A DNA stretch of 64,000 bases. It comes from Tethya wilhelma. Its lineage: Eukaryota > Porifera > Demospongiae > Tethyida > Tethyidae. Positions 1 to 10,900 of the stretch are shown piece by piece. The DNA is taken from positions 730,123 through 794,122 of the forward strand of contig CAXIPT010000012.1 of assembly GCA_964030475.1 (NCBI GenBank), given 5' to 3'. Under the pieces are notes generated by a model. It did not search any database. It saw only the letters and a program-made list of their open reading frames with translations, and was not told the DNA's origin. Position numbers and translations under genes: made by a program. Every line of letters starts with the position of its first letter. The stretch's first letter is position 1.

Positions 1-14
1 ATCCCCTATGCATA

Positions 15-3000
15 TCACTCCCTCTTTCTAATGTACACATAAATCTCCTCCTCTGGTTCTGTTATTAAACCAAACACCTGTTTGACCTTTTGACCTTCCA
101 CAGGAACCACTTGAAAGTGTCCAAGTAGGATGGTCATGAACACTCCCACTTCAAAGTAGGAGAAGAGATGCCCAGGACATTTCCTGCGGCTGGGAACACC
201 AAATGGACAGAACTCCAAACCACGACTACCATCAGCTGAGAAACGGTCAGGATTCCAGCTAAACAGAGATAAGATAAAGCAACGTTACATCAGAGTCACA
301 GCAGTTATGTATGCCTACGTATCACTACTACTTTAATATTAATTGTTTATAGGCAGGCATAGCTATAGTCACTCACCTTTCCACATCTGTCCAGGTGGTG
401 TGGTTCTTCAGCCCCACTCCTACTGCTTGGATGATGGGAGTCTTAGCTTTGATGGTGTGACCACATACCTCAATGTCACTGTTGCTATAGCGAGCAGCAT
501 ATGCAGCAAGACTGCAAAAACGTAATGTCTCATCTATGACCTGACGTAGAAACCTGTAGGTGTAGCACATGAATATATCAATTTGTGGAATAGTGAACAC
601 ATATACAGTAATGTTTGATGATAACAATCAAGTTGTCTCACCTTAAAGCTAGCCTCGTTCCCAGGTTCCCTGCCCACCATAAGGAAAGGGTGAGCCTAGT
701 CACTAATCTCAAGTGAATCTTGGTAATAATAATCGTGAGGGTGAAACATTTCAAACAAGACGTAGTTGGTAGTTCGCCTAAGCACATGTTTTTTCTAAAA
801 TGGCTGTTGAGAATTTTATCTAGTGAGAAGTCTATTAATTTTATGACAGCTTTGGCCATGGAGGAAAGGGTTAAAAGAATAGCTACAACAGTTTTCTTGT
901 CTCAGGAGACTTCTAAGAGGCTGGGATGACAGATGGTGGACAGTCTTGCACAACCCGAATTGCTTTGCAGCGGCTACAACAAGCATCTTTGTAATTTTCG
1001 AGCATGCAGCTTCTTTAGTATAGCTTTTCCATCTGGTCAGACTCTTCATTGCCCACATTCAATCTTCACCTGTCTAGCACACATCTATGCTATTTATAGG
1101 CTCACATGAGATTAGCGACCAGACTCCCCATTACCTTACATGTAAGGTAGGCGGGGAGCCTGGGAACAAGGCTACCCAATTGCAGCACACAAACAACAAA
1201 GTTAAGGTTAATTGTGAGTGGTTGAAGAATTAGTATTATATAACATTTTACTACAGATTGGAAAATTTACAAAGCTAAAACTTTTAACTTGTATTAAAGG
1301 ATTAAAATATTTTCTCATGTTATATTTTTGTCCATTCGACTGACTCAGTATAAAGGTCATCATACATTTCAACTCTTGTAGTTATACCACAACTACTGCT
1401 CTCTTCCACAACTGGCAACTGGCAGATTTACCTAAAATGGTTGTTCTAGCTAGCTGCCACAATAATCAACAATGTCACTTTCATCTGCAACTGTTACAGG
1501 ATTCTTACATCATTGCATAGGGGAAGCTTTTATCAATACCATAAAAGCCAGGAGCGTAGCCAAGGGGTGCTAAAACTGTGCGTGCGGAGCGCGGCGTAAA
1601 TTTTGGGGGTGCCACACCCACTTTTGGGTCACGTGACCGATATCACGACCTTTGAACTATTGCTGGAAGCTAGCTGCTGAGCGCTTTCGATCGACCTAGT
1701 GTGAATTAAACGGTTCTGAAGTTTGTTATCAAGAGCTCACACATAGATGAGCTTGGAAAATAGCTTCAAGCAACAAACATGTAAGAAATAGAGATTTTTA
1801 AAGGCTTGATTACTTATTAATAAATCCAATTATTAATGATTTTTGCGCTTCCGCTCAGTGGCAAAGGGGGTGCCCGAGCACCCTGAGCCCCCCCCCCCNC
1901 CCTGGCTACGCCCCTGAAAGCCTACTCAGGCAAGCCATATAAAGAGTTAGATTCTTTGATCTACCATTTACGGTAAAAATTCTTGGTGTGTTCAAAGGTA
2001 CAAGTAGTAACTTTAGTGCATAGTATACCTAATGTCAATTTTACAAACAAGGATGTTTCTTTCGTGGAGAACGAAGACATGAAGATGAAGCCATGGAGAA
2101 CAAAGACATGAAGATGATGCAGTCAAACTCAGCTTTGAAAGTTTATTATTAGAGCTAGTTACCACTTTCTGATTCTGAACTGAAAAGTTTCTAACTCTAA
2201 AATTTCTTAGCAAGTCAGTGAGTGGGCAAGACTAACCACCCTTATTGCTTTTATAGTCAGGCTAGCTTACGTGTTGTTGCGTCCAGCATACTCCTTGAGC
2301 CTCTCTCCTTGTTCACCTTTGACCTCTTTATCAATCTCTGCCCTGAGGCGATCCTGGACGATGGGGTTATCAGCAAGATACCACAGCATCCAAGTGAGGA
2401 GGTAGGCTGAAATGTGGAACCCTCCTACCATGAAGGTAATAGCATCAGACACAATCTATGATGGATAGTAATTGAAAATTAAACTATGCAGAAATTTTAA
2501 TTCAAGAAGTACTTAACCAATGAAGATTTCCTGATCTATAATATTGTAGTACACCATAATTATGCATGTTAATATACAATACCAAAATTAATACCTTTTC
2601 TTCAGAGTCATACTTTTGTAGCATTGCATCAATGAATGGAATTTCCCTCTGCTCCTTTCCCTCTCTCCTACTGCGAATAATTCGTGTGACACTATCAGCC
2701 ATGATCTGCTTGTTCTTCTGAAACTCAGTCTCTTTCTCCTCATCAGGGAGACTACCAGCAACACGAGCCTAAGTAAGAGAGAGTTTGAAGGAAATATTGT
2801 TCAGAGAGACTAGAATAATTATTATCTTCTATAACTCAAATTTTAGGATTAAAAAGTTTATAAATTGTTCACCTCCATCTCCCTCCAGCACTTATGGTAA
2901 GCCGTGGCTAGTTCATCAAGCTGATCATCATTCTCAAACACGTTGCCAAGACACGTCCTGGTGATTCCTTTTATAGTCATGGGGAAGACTTCTCTCATTA

Positions 3001-3398
3001 TGGGGACTTGCTGGTCGGGAGGGAAGGACAACCAATGAGATTTAGCCTCCTGTACATAAGCAGAAGTAAATATTTAAATGCAATAATACAGTATAATGTA
3101 GTACATGCAATCGATGACTGTGCTTGCAGTCCATGTGGTATCTTATAATAAATTTATGCCTCCCAGCATGCATTGCATGACCTCAGCTATCTTGACAAAG
3201 ATGGGGAAGTACTCCTTCAGCTCCTCTCCTTTTAAAGTGTGGTAGAGACACTTCTGTCTCATCTCCCAATCATCATTATTGGCATATTGTATACTTGCAG
3301 CTCCAATCAGAGGCTCAATCATAAGGAACAGCTCAACTACATGTGTGATAAAATTATTATTGTTCAAGTACACAGTCTGAGAAGCATTTTCTGTACGC

Positions 3399-3452
<54 letters not shown>

Positions 3453-4938
3453 CTTTCTCTCATTTTATATTAATTTTGTTTAATTTAATCTTTGTCACCA
3501 CTGTGCATATTACCTGGTCTATTCACTAATCTCACTGTCTCTTTGAATGCCTGTGGACTGCACACACTAATGACATGGATTTTTCCCCACCAAAATGATG
3601 TCACAGGAACATTCCCATTGTCATGTAGATGACGCAAGTAAAGCTGTAAGCCACCATGTTTGGGTAGCTCAACAAGATCACCTAGACTGTGAAAATTATA
3701 TAAGTTTCTTTCACACAAAATCCAACTTAAACAATCTTGATCTACTTACTCCTTATCTGCAGGAGGTACATCCCATCTAGGTATGGTACCTTTTGAACCA
3801 GATGCCTGCAATGATGTGATGCATACATATCACATGCAATTACATTATACAATAAATAGGTATGCATGTTGGCAAAAATAATGTACACGACAGGCCATGT
3901 GAGATTTCTGACTGTTTAAAAACACTTCATTCAGATAGATAGGTATGCATACATTATCTGAGAACAAAATGGCTTAATTCCTGTTTGCTCTCTCTGTAAG
4001 TGCTTAGAGCGGTGGAGGCCCTTCATGCAAATACTAATGTCTCTGTGGGCCATTTGGCGAAATCTTACTATATCTACAATGTCATGTAGTTAGGGTGCGC
4101 AATATGAAAAATCAACTTTCGACTTTTGAACAATTAATTCATGCATCATGTAGAGTAGGTTGGTGCTTAAACCAACCAACCTTCAATTCCTGATCTCTGT
4201 CGCTGAAGTGAAAGAAAACTGTAAGTTCCAGCAAATTTGCACATTTTTTATCGCTAAAATCGCAATTATATAAGCCATTTTTGCTTACATACAAGAGAGA
4301 AGGGAATCCCTCCACGTTGTGTTAGTTAGGGGAGGGCCTTACCAATTCTCAGACAGAGCTGAAACAACCCTCTGTTATTGGTAACCATCTGGCTGATTCT
4401 GTTGAAAGTAGTTAGTTCGGAAGTTATTTGTTGATAGGAGACAATGGAGTTTTAAGGTGAACCGTTTTAAGTTCAACCTACTGTACATAGTGCATGAATT
4501 AGTTGCTCAAAAGTCGAATGTTGATTTTTTTAGGTTGCACACCCTAATGTAGTACTGTAGACCATGTACGTCTAAATCTTATACTTTGTACTCTCTTTAT
4601 AAAATAAACACATGACACTGATTGCACATTATAGTGCAGGTTGAGTGAAGTACAGCTGGAGCAACTCCATCTCAAGCTACAAGTTAGATACTTATAATCT
4701 TAAAATATAATTAATTAATTAGACCCAGCCTCCTGTCACACTAAATCTTCTAATCATTTAATCTTATACTGCTCTACCATACATTATATAGGGGAGGGAA
4801 TACATACTGAGTCTACCTAGCTAATACAATGAAAAAGTATTAAATATAGCTTACTCTCTTTAAGAATCTGTTAACCCAGAGGTAGATTAGAATCACTAAA
4901 AAACTAGTCACAGCTGAGAAGGCAAGGAAGTCAACCAT
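15..4938 (-). CDS. CYP20A1-like: Cytochrome P450, CYP20A1-like, nine exons
   Basis: Exons (minus): 4938-4855, 3805-3750, 3686-3514, 3336-3182, 3049-2873, 2768-2595, 2455-2271, 553-377, 258-15. Phases agree at every junction and the sum is 1425 nt, 474 residues plus TGA, close to the roughly 460 of vertebrate CYP20A1. The N-terminus (MVDFLAF...) is a hydrophobic anchor of about 20 residues, as in ER-bound P450s. K-helix ExxR is E343-T-L-R346; the PERF-like segment is W-N-P-D-R-F at 395-400; the haem loop is FCPFGVPSRRKCPG with ligand Cys421. The C-terminal half, including a VEGQ stretch and a terminal K-R-E, resembles CYP20A1 as I recall that family. The I-helix reads V-G-G-F-H-I-S-A-Y: the usual acid-Thr oxygen-activation pair is not in its standard place. 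All donors are GT; the donor after 3182 (GTCATG) is poor but keeps phase. Function beyond haem monooxygenase is unknown; CYP20 is an orphan family. P450 call is near certain; the CYP20 assignment is about 80%. Confidence 0.9.
554..2270. other. Intron 7 of the P450 gene
   Basis: This 1.7-kb intron lies between the I-helix exon and the K-helix exon. It contains the terminal-inverted-repeat element at 1549-1916 and otherwise unique AT-rich sequence. No additional P450 exon is needed, because the phase joins directly (AC|G = Thr335). Confidence 0.75.
1549..1916. mobile_element. Non-autonomous TIR element with 5-bp target duplication
   Basis: The ends read CAGGAGCGTAGCCA and, reverse-complemented, CAGGGGCGTAGCCAG. 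The element is flanked by AAAGC at 1544-1548 and 1917-1921. It is 368 bp with a poly-C run and an ambiguous base near its 3' end, and has no coding capacity. CAGGGGCG-type ends recall hAT elements, but those normally duplicate 8 bp. Confidence 0.8.
3402..3450. repeat. (CT)n microsatellite
   Basis: A run of about 24 CT units lies in intron 3 of the P450 gene. Long Arg-Glu reading frames across it are artefacts of the repeat. Confidence 0.95.
4091..4546. mobile_element. 456-bp TIR element in P450 intron 1
   Basis: The ends TAGGGTGCGCAA and TTGCACACCCTA are inverted and the arms stay alignable for roughly 75 bp. ATGTAGT occurs on both sides (4084-4090 and 4547-4553), giving a 7-bp duplication, or an imperfect 8-bp one. 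TAGGGTG-type ends and this duplication size suggest a hAT-like non-autonomous element. No ORF. Confidence 0.7.
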
Positions 4939-6542
4939 TACTTTGGACTTAATTTTCACGTCAACATCACTTGGAAATGGTCGTCACAATTGCGCTCCAT
5001 AGCTAGGCATTGGTGGCATGCAGATTATCATACGTACGGTAGTACGTATAGTAGGAATGGGCCGAATGTCCCATAGACACAATACAAAATGTTTATGATC
5101 ATAAAAATCTAGCAAAACAAAATTAAGTCTTCAAACTTGCTCAGAGGCTCTCAATGACAGATCAAGTTACCAATTGCATGCACGGTCTAAAACTCACAGA
5201 AACTTTCCTCAGCACTCGTAGAGAGAGCTAGTGGGAAGCCACCATAGTGCCATTTTTGTTCTTCTAACTTACGTACGTAGAGTAAGCCACCGATGTTCGT
5301 CCACCATCAAATTCGGACACTTGTATCTCAAAAACTAAAAGCCGCACAGACTTCGGACTTGGTTCACGTGAATCAGCATCAAATTTTATTACAGGATAGT
5401 CTAAGACCAGCCCCAACTAGTTGAGTACTCCAAAGCTATTACGTTATTAATTGTGTGGCCGACGCAACTCTTGTTTCGTGCGGTTAACAGCAACTTTCGG
5501 ACAGCAACTATAAATCGCAGGTGTGTTAGCGCTAGGGCTATAATACTAATAGTACACATACCTAAGACATTATAGTTTGCAAATATAAAATCTGGGCCCG
5601 AAAGCTCTTCATACTACGACAGGCCGAAGGGTTGTTTAAGCGCGATTTGGAAATCAATAAATCGGTCGCATTTACAAGCTACAAACATTCCTGTGAATGC
5701 TATTTCTTGAACAATTGAGAGCAGTAGAGACATATAGACATTATATTGAAGTCTAAAACTGTCAGAGTTACAATTTGAAGTTGGCCCAAGCAGTGTTTAC
5801 AGTCTAAGTGTCCGTCCGAAGACCGGCGTCGCGGGATCCTTGTGATCGATCAAGGCTAGATCAATTTCTCTCACGTGCATGATCACGTGGCCACGCTAAA
5901 TGAACGCGCGCGTCCTTTTTAGAATTTCACCTATACACGTATACCATTATCTATGATACAATAAATGTCTCAATGTCTGTATATATGAATGAATGGAATG
6001 AATGACTCAATGAATTGAACAAAAAGTTCAAACATAATATATAAAAATTATCAAACGAACACAATGACTGATGATGCTATTATAAATTTACAAGAATGCA
6101 ATGGTACTATAATAATATTCATGATGACCAGTTCAGTAACAGTTTAACATCTAGGTAGCCATCTAAAAAACAGATTCAACATCAACATGAAAGCAGATAT
6201 ATCGATGTATACATATCACATTTGTAAATAACAAACCTTAGATGACTGTCTCTTCCTTGATACATGAGGTTGAGTCACAGTGACAGCTTTCTTTCGGAGA
6301 GTTGTCACACTCACTGCAAAAAGAATGTTATGTTATATGTGTTAACCAGAGGACACACACACAGAAATAACACACTAATACACCTTGAGACACTGTGGCA
6401 GTCTTNTGTGTGTTGTATAGAGCCCAGGTCTGAACAATATCTATGGTTTTAACTTTTAGTTAGTTGGACAAAAGATTTAACAGACAAGATTGAATGTTAT
6501 CTAAATATTGGCCCCCTGACTTTTATACTCTGTGTGTTCTAG
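4939..6542. other. Intergenic stretch with a repeat copy; no gene seen
   Basis: This is the 5' flank of the P450 gene. It contains a copy of the dispersed repeat that begins ATCATACGTACGGTAGTACG (about 5028-5260). The part after 5280 shows no splice-consistent reading frame. A single N lies at 6406. A P450 promoter should lie just above 4938, but I see no unambiguous TATA or initiator. Confidence 0.5.
5028..5260 (+). repeat. Copy 1 of the CATACGTACGG dispersed repeat
   Basis: About 230 bp nearly identical to the starts of the copies at 15199 and 16106; an inverted end piece occurs at 25319-25414. It opens with a short palindrome containing CGTACGG-TAGTACG, followed by a conserved stretch ending in a run of about GAGAGAGCTAGTGGGAAGCC. 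Non-coding. Confidence 0.75.
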
Positions 6543-6721
6543 CTGTTTCAACCAACTGCATGGAAGAATTTTCCAACAAGTACAGACTCACCTCAATGAG
6601 ATGACAAAGAAGAGAGTTGAACAGCTGTTTGAGGCGGTGGAGAAACAAGGCTCAGCTGAACACACCATTGTTGAGCTGAAGAGGAAACTGGACAAAGGGA
6701 TACAAGAGTTGGCAGCCGGCT
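6543..6721 (+). CDS. Isolated coiled-coil exon (TRIM-like?)
   Basis: A 179-nt exon with an AG acceptor (6541-6542) and a GTGAGT donor, phase 1 on both sides. It encodes about 59 residues rich in Glu, Lys and Leu (for example VEQLFEAVEKQG and IVELKRKLDKGI), typical of the coiled coil after the B-boxes of TRIM-type proteins. A Cys-x-x-Cys-like start precedes it only if the frame is extended into the intron. I found no partner exon with confidence: upstream nothing fits, and downstream is a decayed copy of U-box-gene sequence. It may be an orphan remnant or may belong to a gene whose other exons I missed. Confidence 0.35.
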
Positions 6722-7543
6722 GTGAGTTCCACTGTCTGAATTAGTTGTAGTAAAATTGATGGTTATAGTCCCAAAATTGATCGACCTACTATAACTTGAG
6801 TCTCTTGCTAGCCTCGGATTTTTATGATCACAGACAAGTGTGTTAATACTGTTCTGTTGTTGTACACTACCTCAGTTCTCAAAAAGAGTAAGTAAATCTT
6901 CTCTGAAGCATCGTTCCAGTTTCAGCAAACTCTTCAGTAGAAGTTGTGGAAGTCACAAGAAGAATTAACTCAGCTAGGAGGTCATTGACAAGTGAACCAT
7001 GTCTTTAATGCTAGCATCATCACACATCTATTGAAGTTTATAAGTGTTAGTAGATGAATGTATACACATAAATTCCACATATACACACATTGATGGATGA
7101 GTGGAGCAGATGGCTAATCATCCATCATCCAAACATGTCTCAGAAATGTCCAATGTTGAGAGGTTTGGACCGTTTGGTCATGGAGCCAATCCCACTCCCC
7201 TCCTCATGTTAATGGTGTATTTATCTATCATTCTATTTCCCCTCTCAGGCACCAGTTGAAGTAGAAGATGAACAGACCTGCAGTCAGTACAAATAACGAT
7301 TTGTTTGCTTTCAGTGATTTTATGTATCCAACAGACAATGCATGAATAATTATCATTACAAAGTCTAGCATGCACTGTCTTGAGATATTTGTGCATGCTA
7401 GACTTTGTAATGATAATTATTCATGCATTGTCTGTTGGAATGTGATTCATGGGGTGGACTAGTCCCTAGTGTTTGAGATGGATCATTACACTCAAGGAAA
7501 GGGTGTGTCATTTTTGATTTTATAGAAGGTGAACGTGAAATGA
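6722..7543. other. Intergenic; decayed U-box-locus similarity and a perfect palindrome
   Basis: Around 7010-7060 the sequence ATCATCACACATCTATTGAAG followed by TAAGTGTTAGTAGATGAATG matches the end of U-box exon 3 and its intron at 22003-22043, without a usable reading frame. A perfect inverted repeat follows at 7327-7439. No other gene is visible. Confidence 0.5.
7327..7439. repeat. Perfect 49-bp inverted repeat with 15-bp spacer
   Basis: Arms 7327-7375 and 7391-7439 are exact reverse complements, starting TCCAACAGACAATGCATG. The spacer is TGTCTTGAGATATTT. It could be a young foldback insertion or a cloning/assembly artefact. Confidence 0.9.
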
Positions 7544-7958
7544 CAGTGGCGTAGGAAGATGTTTTGAGGTGGGGGGGGGGGTGAACTAGCCACACCTCTT
7601 CCTGCCCCGCCCCATTCCGGTGCTTTTAGCACACGCGCACCATGCGCGCACGCACGAACTTACCTAGTCTCGGGGTCTGGCACGCGAGACTAGAACTTAC
7701 CGAGGCGATCCCAAACATTAGCCCCGCTTATTAAATGTTAAAAAAGTTCTTTTTTAGCAAAATAATGGCCAAGTGAACATTGACTTGTCAAAAAACTTTA
7801 TCTGGACTCTTGCAACTTAGCTGTAAATTTGTATTTGGCACTCGAGATAAGACGATCTTTACCAAATATTTGTAACATTGTCAAGGGGGGCACAGCCCCC
7901 ACTGATTTCTGACAAGGGGGGCTCGTGCCTCGCTTACCTTCCGCTTCCTACGCCCCTG
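7544..7958. mobile_element. TIR element inserted at the Roc-COR gene start
   Basis: Ends are CAGTGGCGTAGGAAG and, reverse-complemented, CAGGGGCGTAGGAAG. The 5-bp duplication AATGA is at 7539-7543 and 7959-7963. It is 415 bp with poly-G and G-rich internal tracts and no coding capacity. Its right edge lies one base from the first ATG of the downstream gene. Same end type and duplication length as the elements at 1549 and 11652. Confidence 0.8.
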
Positions 7959-7959
7959 A

Positions 7960-10900
7960 ATGATGGCTGCCAAAGAGGAGCCGCTATCATTGGAAGAACT
8001 TGAAAAAGCAATTGTAAGTCCATAGCATTGTTAGGCCATAATATGAGTTATTGCATGGTTTTTCTTAATAGCAATTCAAACTACTATAGTTTTTTTTTTA
8101 GACTTTTTCACCCTCCCAACTATCCAAGTTGTGCCATGTCATGAATCCCTAGCCACAAATCCCTAAACCACCAAATGGCTAAACCATAGGTATTATGCAC
8201 TATGTAGTGTATAATATCTATCAGTGGCTAATCTTGGTATAACTTTGAACGTATCGTGCATGCACCATCTGTGCTTTCCGATTTGGCTTCTGATATTGGT
8301 GACAAAATGAAATCAAAGCCGTGTGTTTCATTGAGATGCCCAAAGAAAAAACGGTAGTTGTAAAACTTAATCTTTCCTAATAGCAGTAATAATCTGCCAG
8401 ATTCTCTGTTGTTGTGTCTGGAGACCAAATTCCCTTCCTCACACCATTCCCCATGACAGGACATGTGCTCCTGATGTGCTGAGTCAGCAAAGGCTCATCC
8501 CTCCTCTGCTGTTCCCCTAGCAGATGAATGTAGACTATGATGAACATGTTAGAGCATGGGGTAGCATTTCACTGTCTGGCTAGGGAGGACACCGTTCATC
8601 AGGGGGTGGCAACTCCCATATGTACTGTACTTGGAGCCGCGACCGCGGTCAAGATGACGGTCAATGGTCAAAATGAGATTTTAGTGCTGGTCAACGGTCA
8701 AAATAGAATTTAGACGATTAAAGTTGGTAAAAGTCGTCAGTCAAGCGCGAATTTCACTGCTCAGTCAACAGTCAAAACGCAAATTTTAGCCAACGGTCAA
8801 AATGGAAATTTTGGAGGGTCAAGATCTTGACCGCCGTCGCGGCTCCAAGTACAGAACCGTTATGGGAGTCGCCACCCCCTGTTTATGTATGATCATCAGT
8901 CATGATTTGTTTGTTCCATCTTACAGGCAGAGAAGAAGAGAGACATAGAGTACTATAAAAAAGTAAGTTTGTCTGTAGATGTAATACTATTCTTGGGATA
9001 TGTTATCGGATGATAATCATTGAGGGGTGTGTCTTGTCTGAGCAACCCTTCAATTCAGTTTTGAGTAGCATTAGTTAGAATCCACATTCAACAGAGAAGA
9101 TTTTACTCTAGTTTTGAGCCACCAATTCTTTTCAAAGAGACACACTATTTACATGATTCCATCACTCTAGGTGTCCATCATTTCATACCTCTTACCAAGA
9201 GTATGATCTCAGTCACTCCCATCAATTGTCATGGTACCTAAACATGATGTGTAGCCTGTAGTGATTTGTGATGAGTATCGGTTAGCTTTGGTGGGTGGTT
9301 CTGTTGTGAGTGGCTAGATGAATGTACTTTGACCTTTGATGATGTTATGATTGTTCCCACACTTATCAAAACATGATGGTTTGTTTCTAGTTTACCACCA
9401 GTTGATGCTCCATCCTTTGGTGAATTCATACATTATATCCCACCTAGTACTTTTTCTCCCATTGACTTTTGGGTAATAAAACTCATATTTCCCTCCCTTG
9501 GGCAAAATAGATGGGTAATAAAAGCCATATTTCCCTCCCCTAGGCTATTGTTTGTAGTGCATTGTCCAATAGAAATTCAGCTTTGCTCATTGCAGACTAG
9601 CTTATTTGCATAATTGTTGTTTCCAAGAAGAATGTAAAAAAAAAATATTGTTTCTAAGAAGAATACATAACTGTGCATAATGAAAGCTAGAAAACTAACA
9701 GCTGAGCAAAATTTAGCCAATGGTGGTGGCTTGCATTGGCTTCCTAGTAGTAGTAGTAAATACTGAACTATGAACTATACTGAACTCAAATAAAACCACA
9801 AAGCGGCTCAGTGGAGTCGAACAGTCCATCTAGTTATGAGTCAGCAGTTTTTCTGAGTCAGTTGTTAGCTCGAGGTTTGCTGCTTTCAGTTTTGTTTTTG
9901 GTCTAGCGTAGAGTAGTAAAAGTTATCTAAAAACAAGTAGCGTTCAGTTTACTAGCAAACTAGCTAGCTAAAGTAGCTAGCTACGTTCATGAGTTGCTAT
10001 TTTGAACGCTTATTCTGGACACTCCATTGTAGGCGGAGGATTTCCTGGGTGGAGTTTGGTTTCTTGAGCTGGAAGAAGACTCGAGCCTGAAGTTTCTGGA
10101 GCTGACGAGTAGCTGCATCTTTTATAAACGAAGAACGTGACGACTGAACAAAAAAACTAGGTAGAGCTGTTACTAAGGTATATCTGTACAAGTACAAAAA
10201 ACATTAGAAATGTAAATCAAACATAGGAATGGCCAAATCGTAAAAAAGTGAGCAAACAAGATAGGAATGGTTGTCAGATTGAGCGAGGAGTTCATTTCAC
10301 TGTGTCATCTATGTTCATATCCCTACTGAGCTCAATGACATTGTAGACACAGGAATGAACTCGCTCAATCTGACAACCATTCCTATCTTGTTTGCTCACT
10401 TTTTTACGATTTGGCCATTCCTATGTTTGATTTACATTTCTAATGTTTTTTGTACTTGTTTGTTATATTTTTTTCGAATAATTGTTATAATATCAGTGGA
10501 ATATAGTCTTCAGGCTGAGCAGAGAACTTGCCTGGCAACTTGTGATCATAGTAGCCTGCCTTGACGGTCAATGCGGCCCGGGTCCCTTTCAGACAGCTGA
10601 AAATCTAAACCTCCAAGCAGGCAACGTGATTTGTGTCAATTACATGTGTATCTTGCTAGCTATTGACTTCCCTAGGACAGAACTTGGATGCACTGCACGA
10701 TTGCAATAGATTCCAAATAACGCGCACTTGAATGTGGAAAGGGTCGTTAGGGTAGCTAGCTTATGAATAATGCATGAGTTTAGAAATTAATGGCGGCGCC
10801 ATATGGAGAGGCGCTTTTCGCCTTGTATCTAGCGACTCAAAGAGAAGCACCAAAAACCGATGGCAAAAGCGATTGAAGACAAAGAAACCAAGTTTGTTTG

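Noticed and set aside
3143..3463. Arg-Glu-rich protein over the CT repeat
   Set aside because: Only the part from 3336 to 3182 is a P450 exon; the rest is a microsatellite read as codons.
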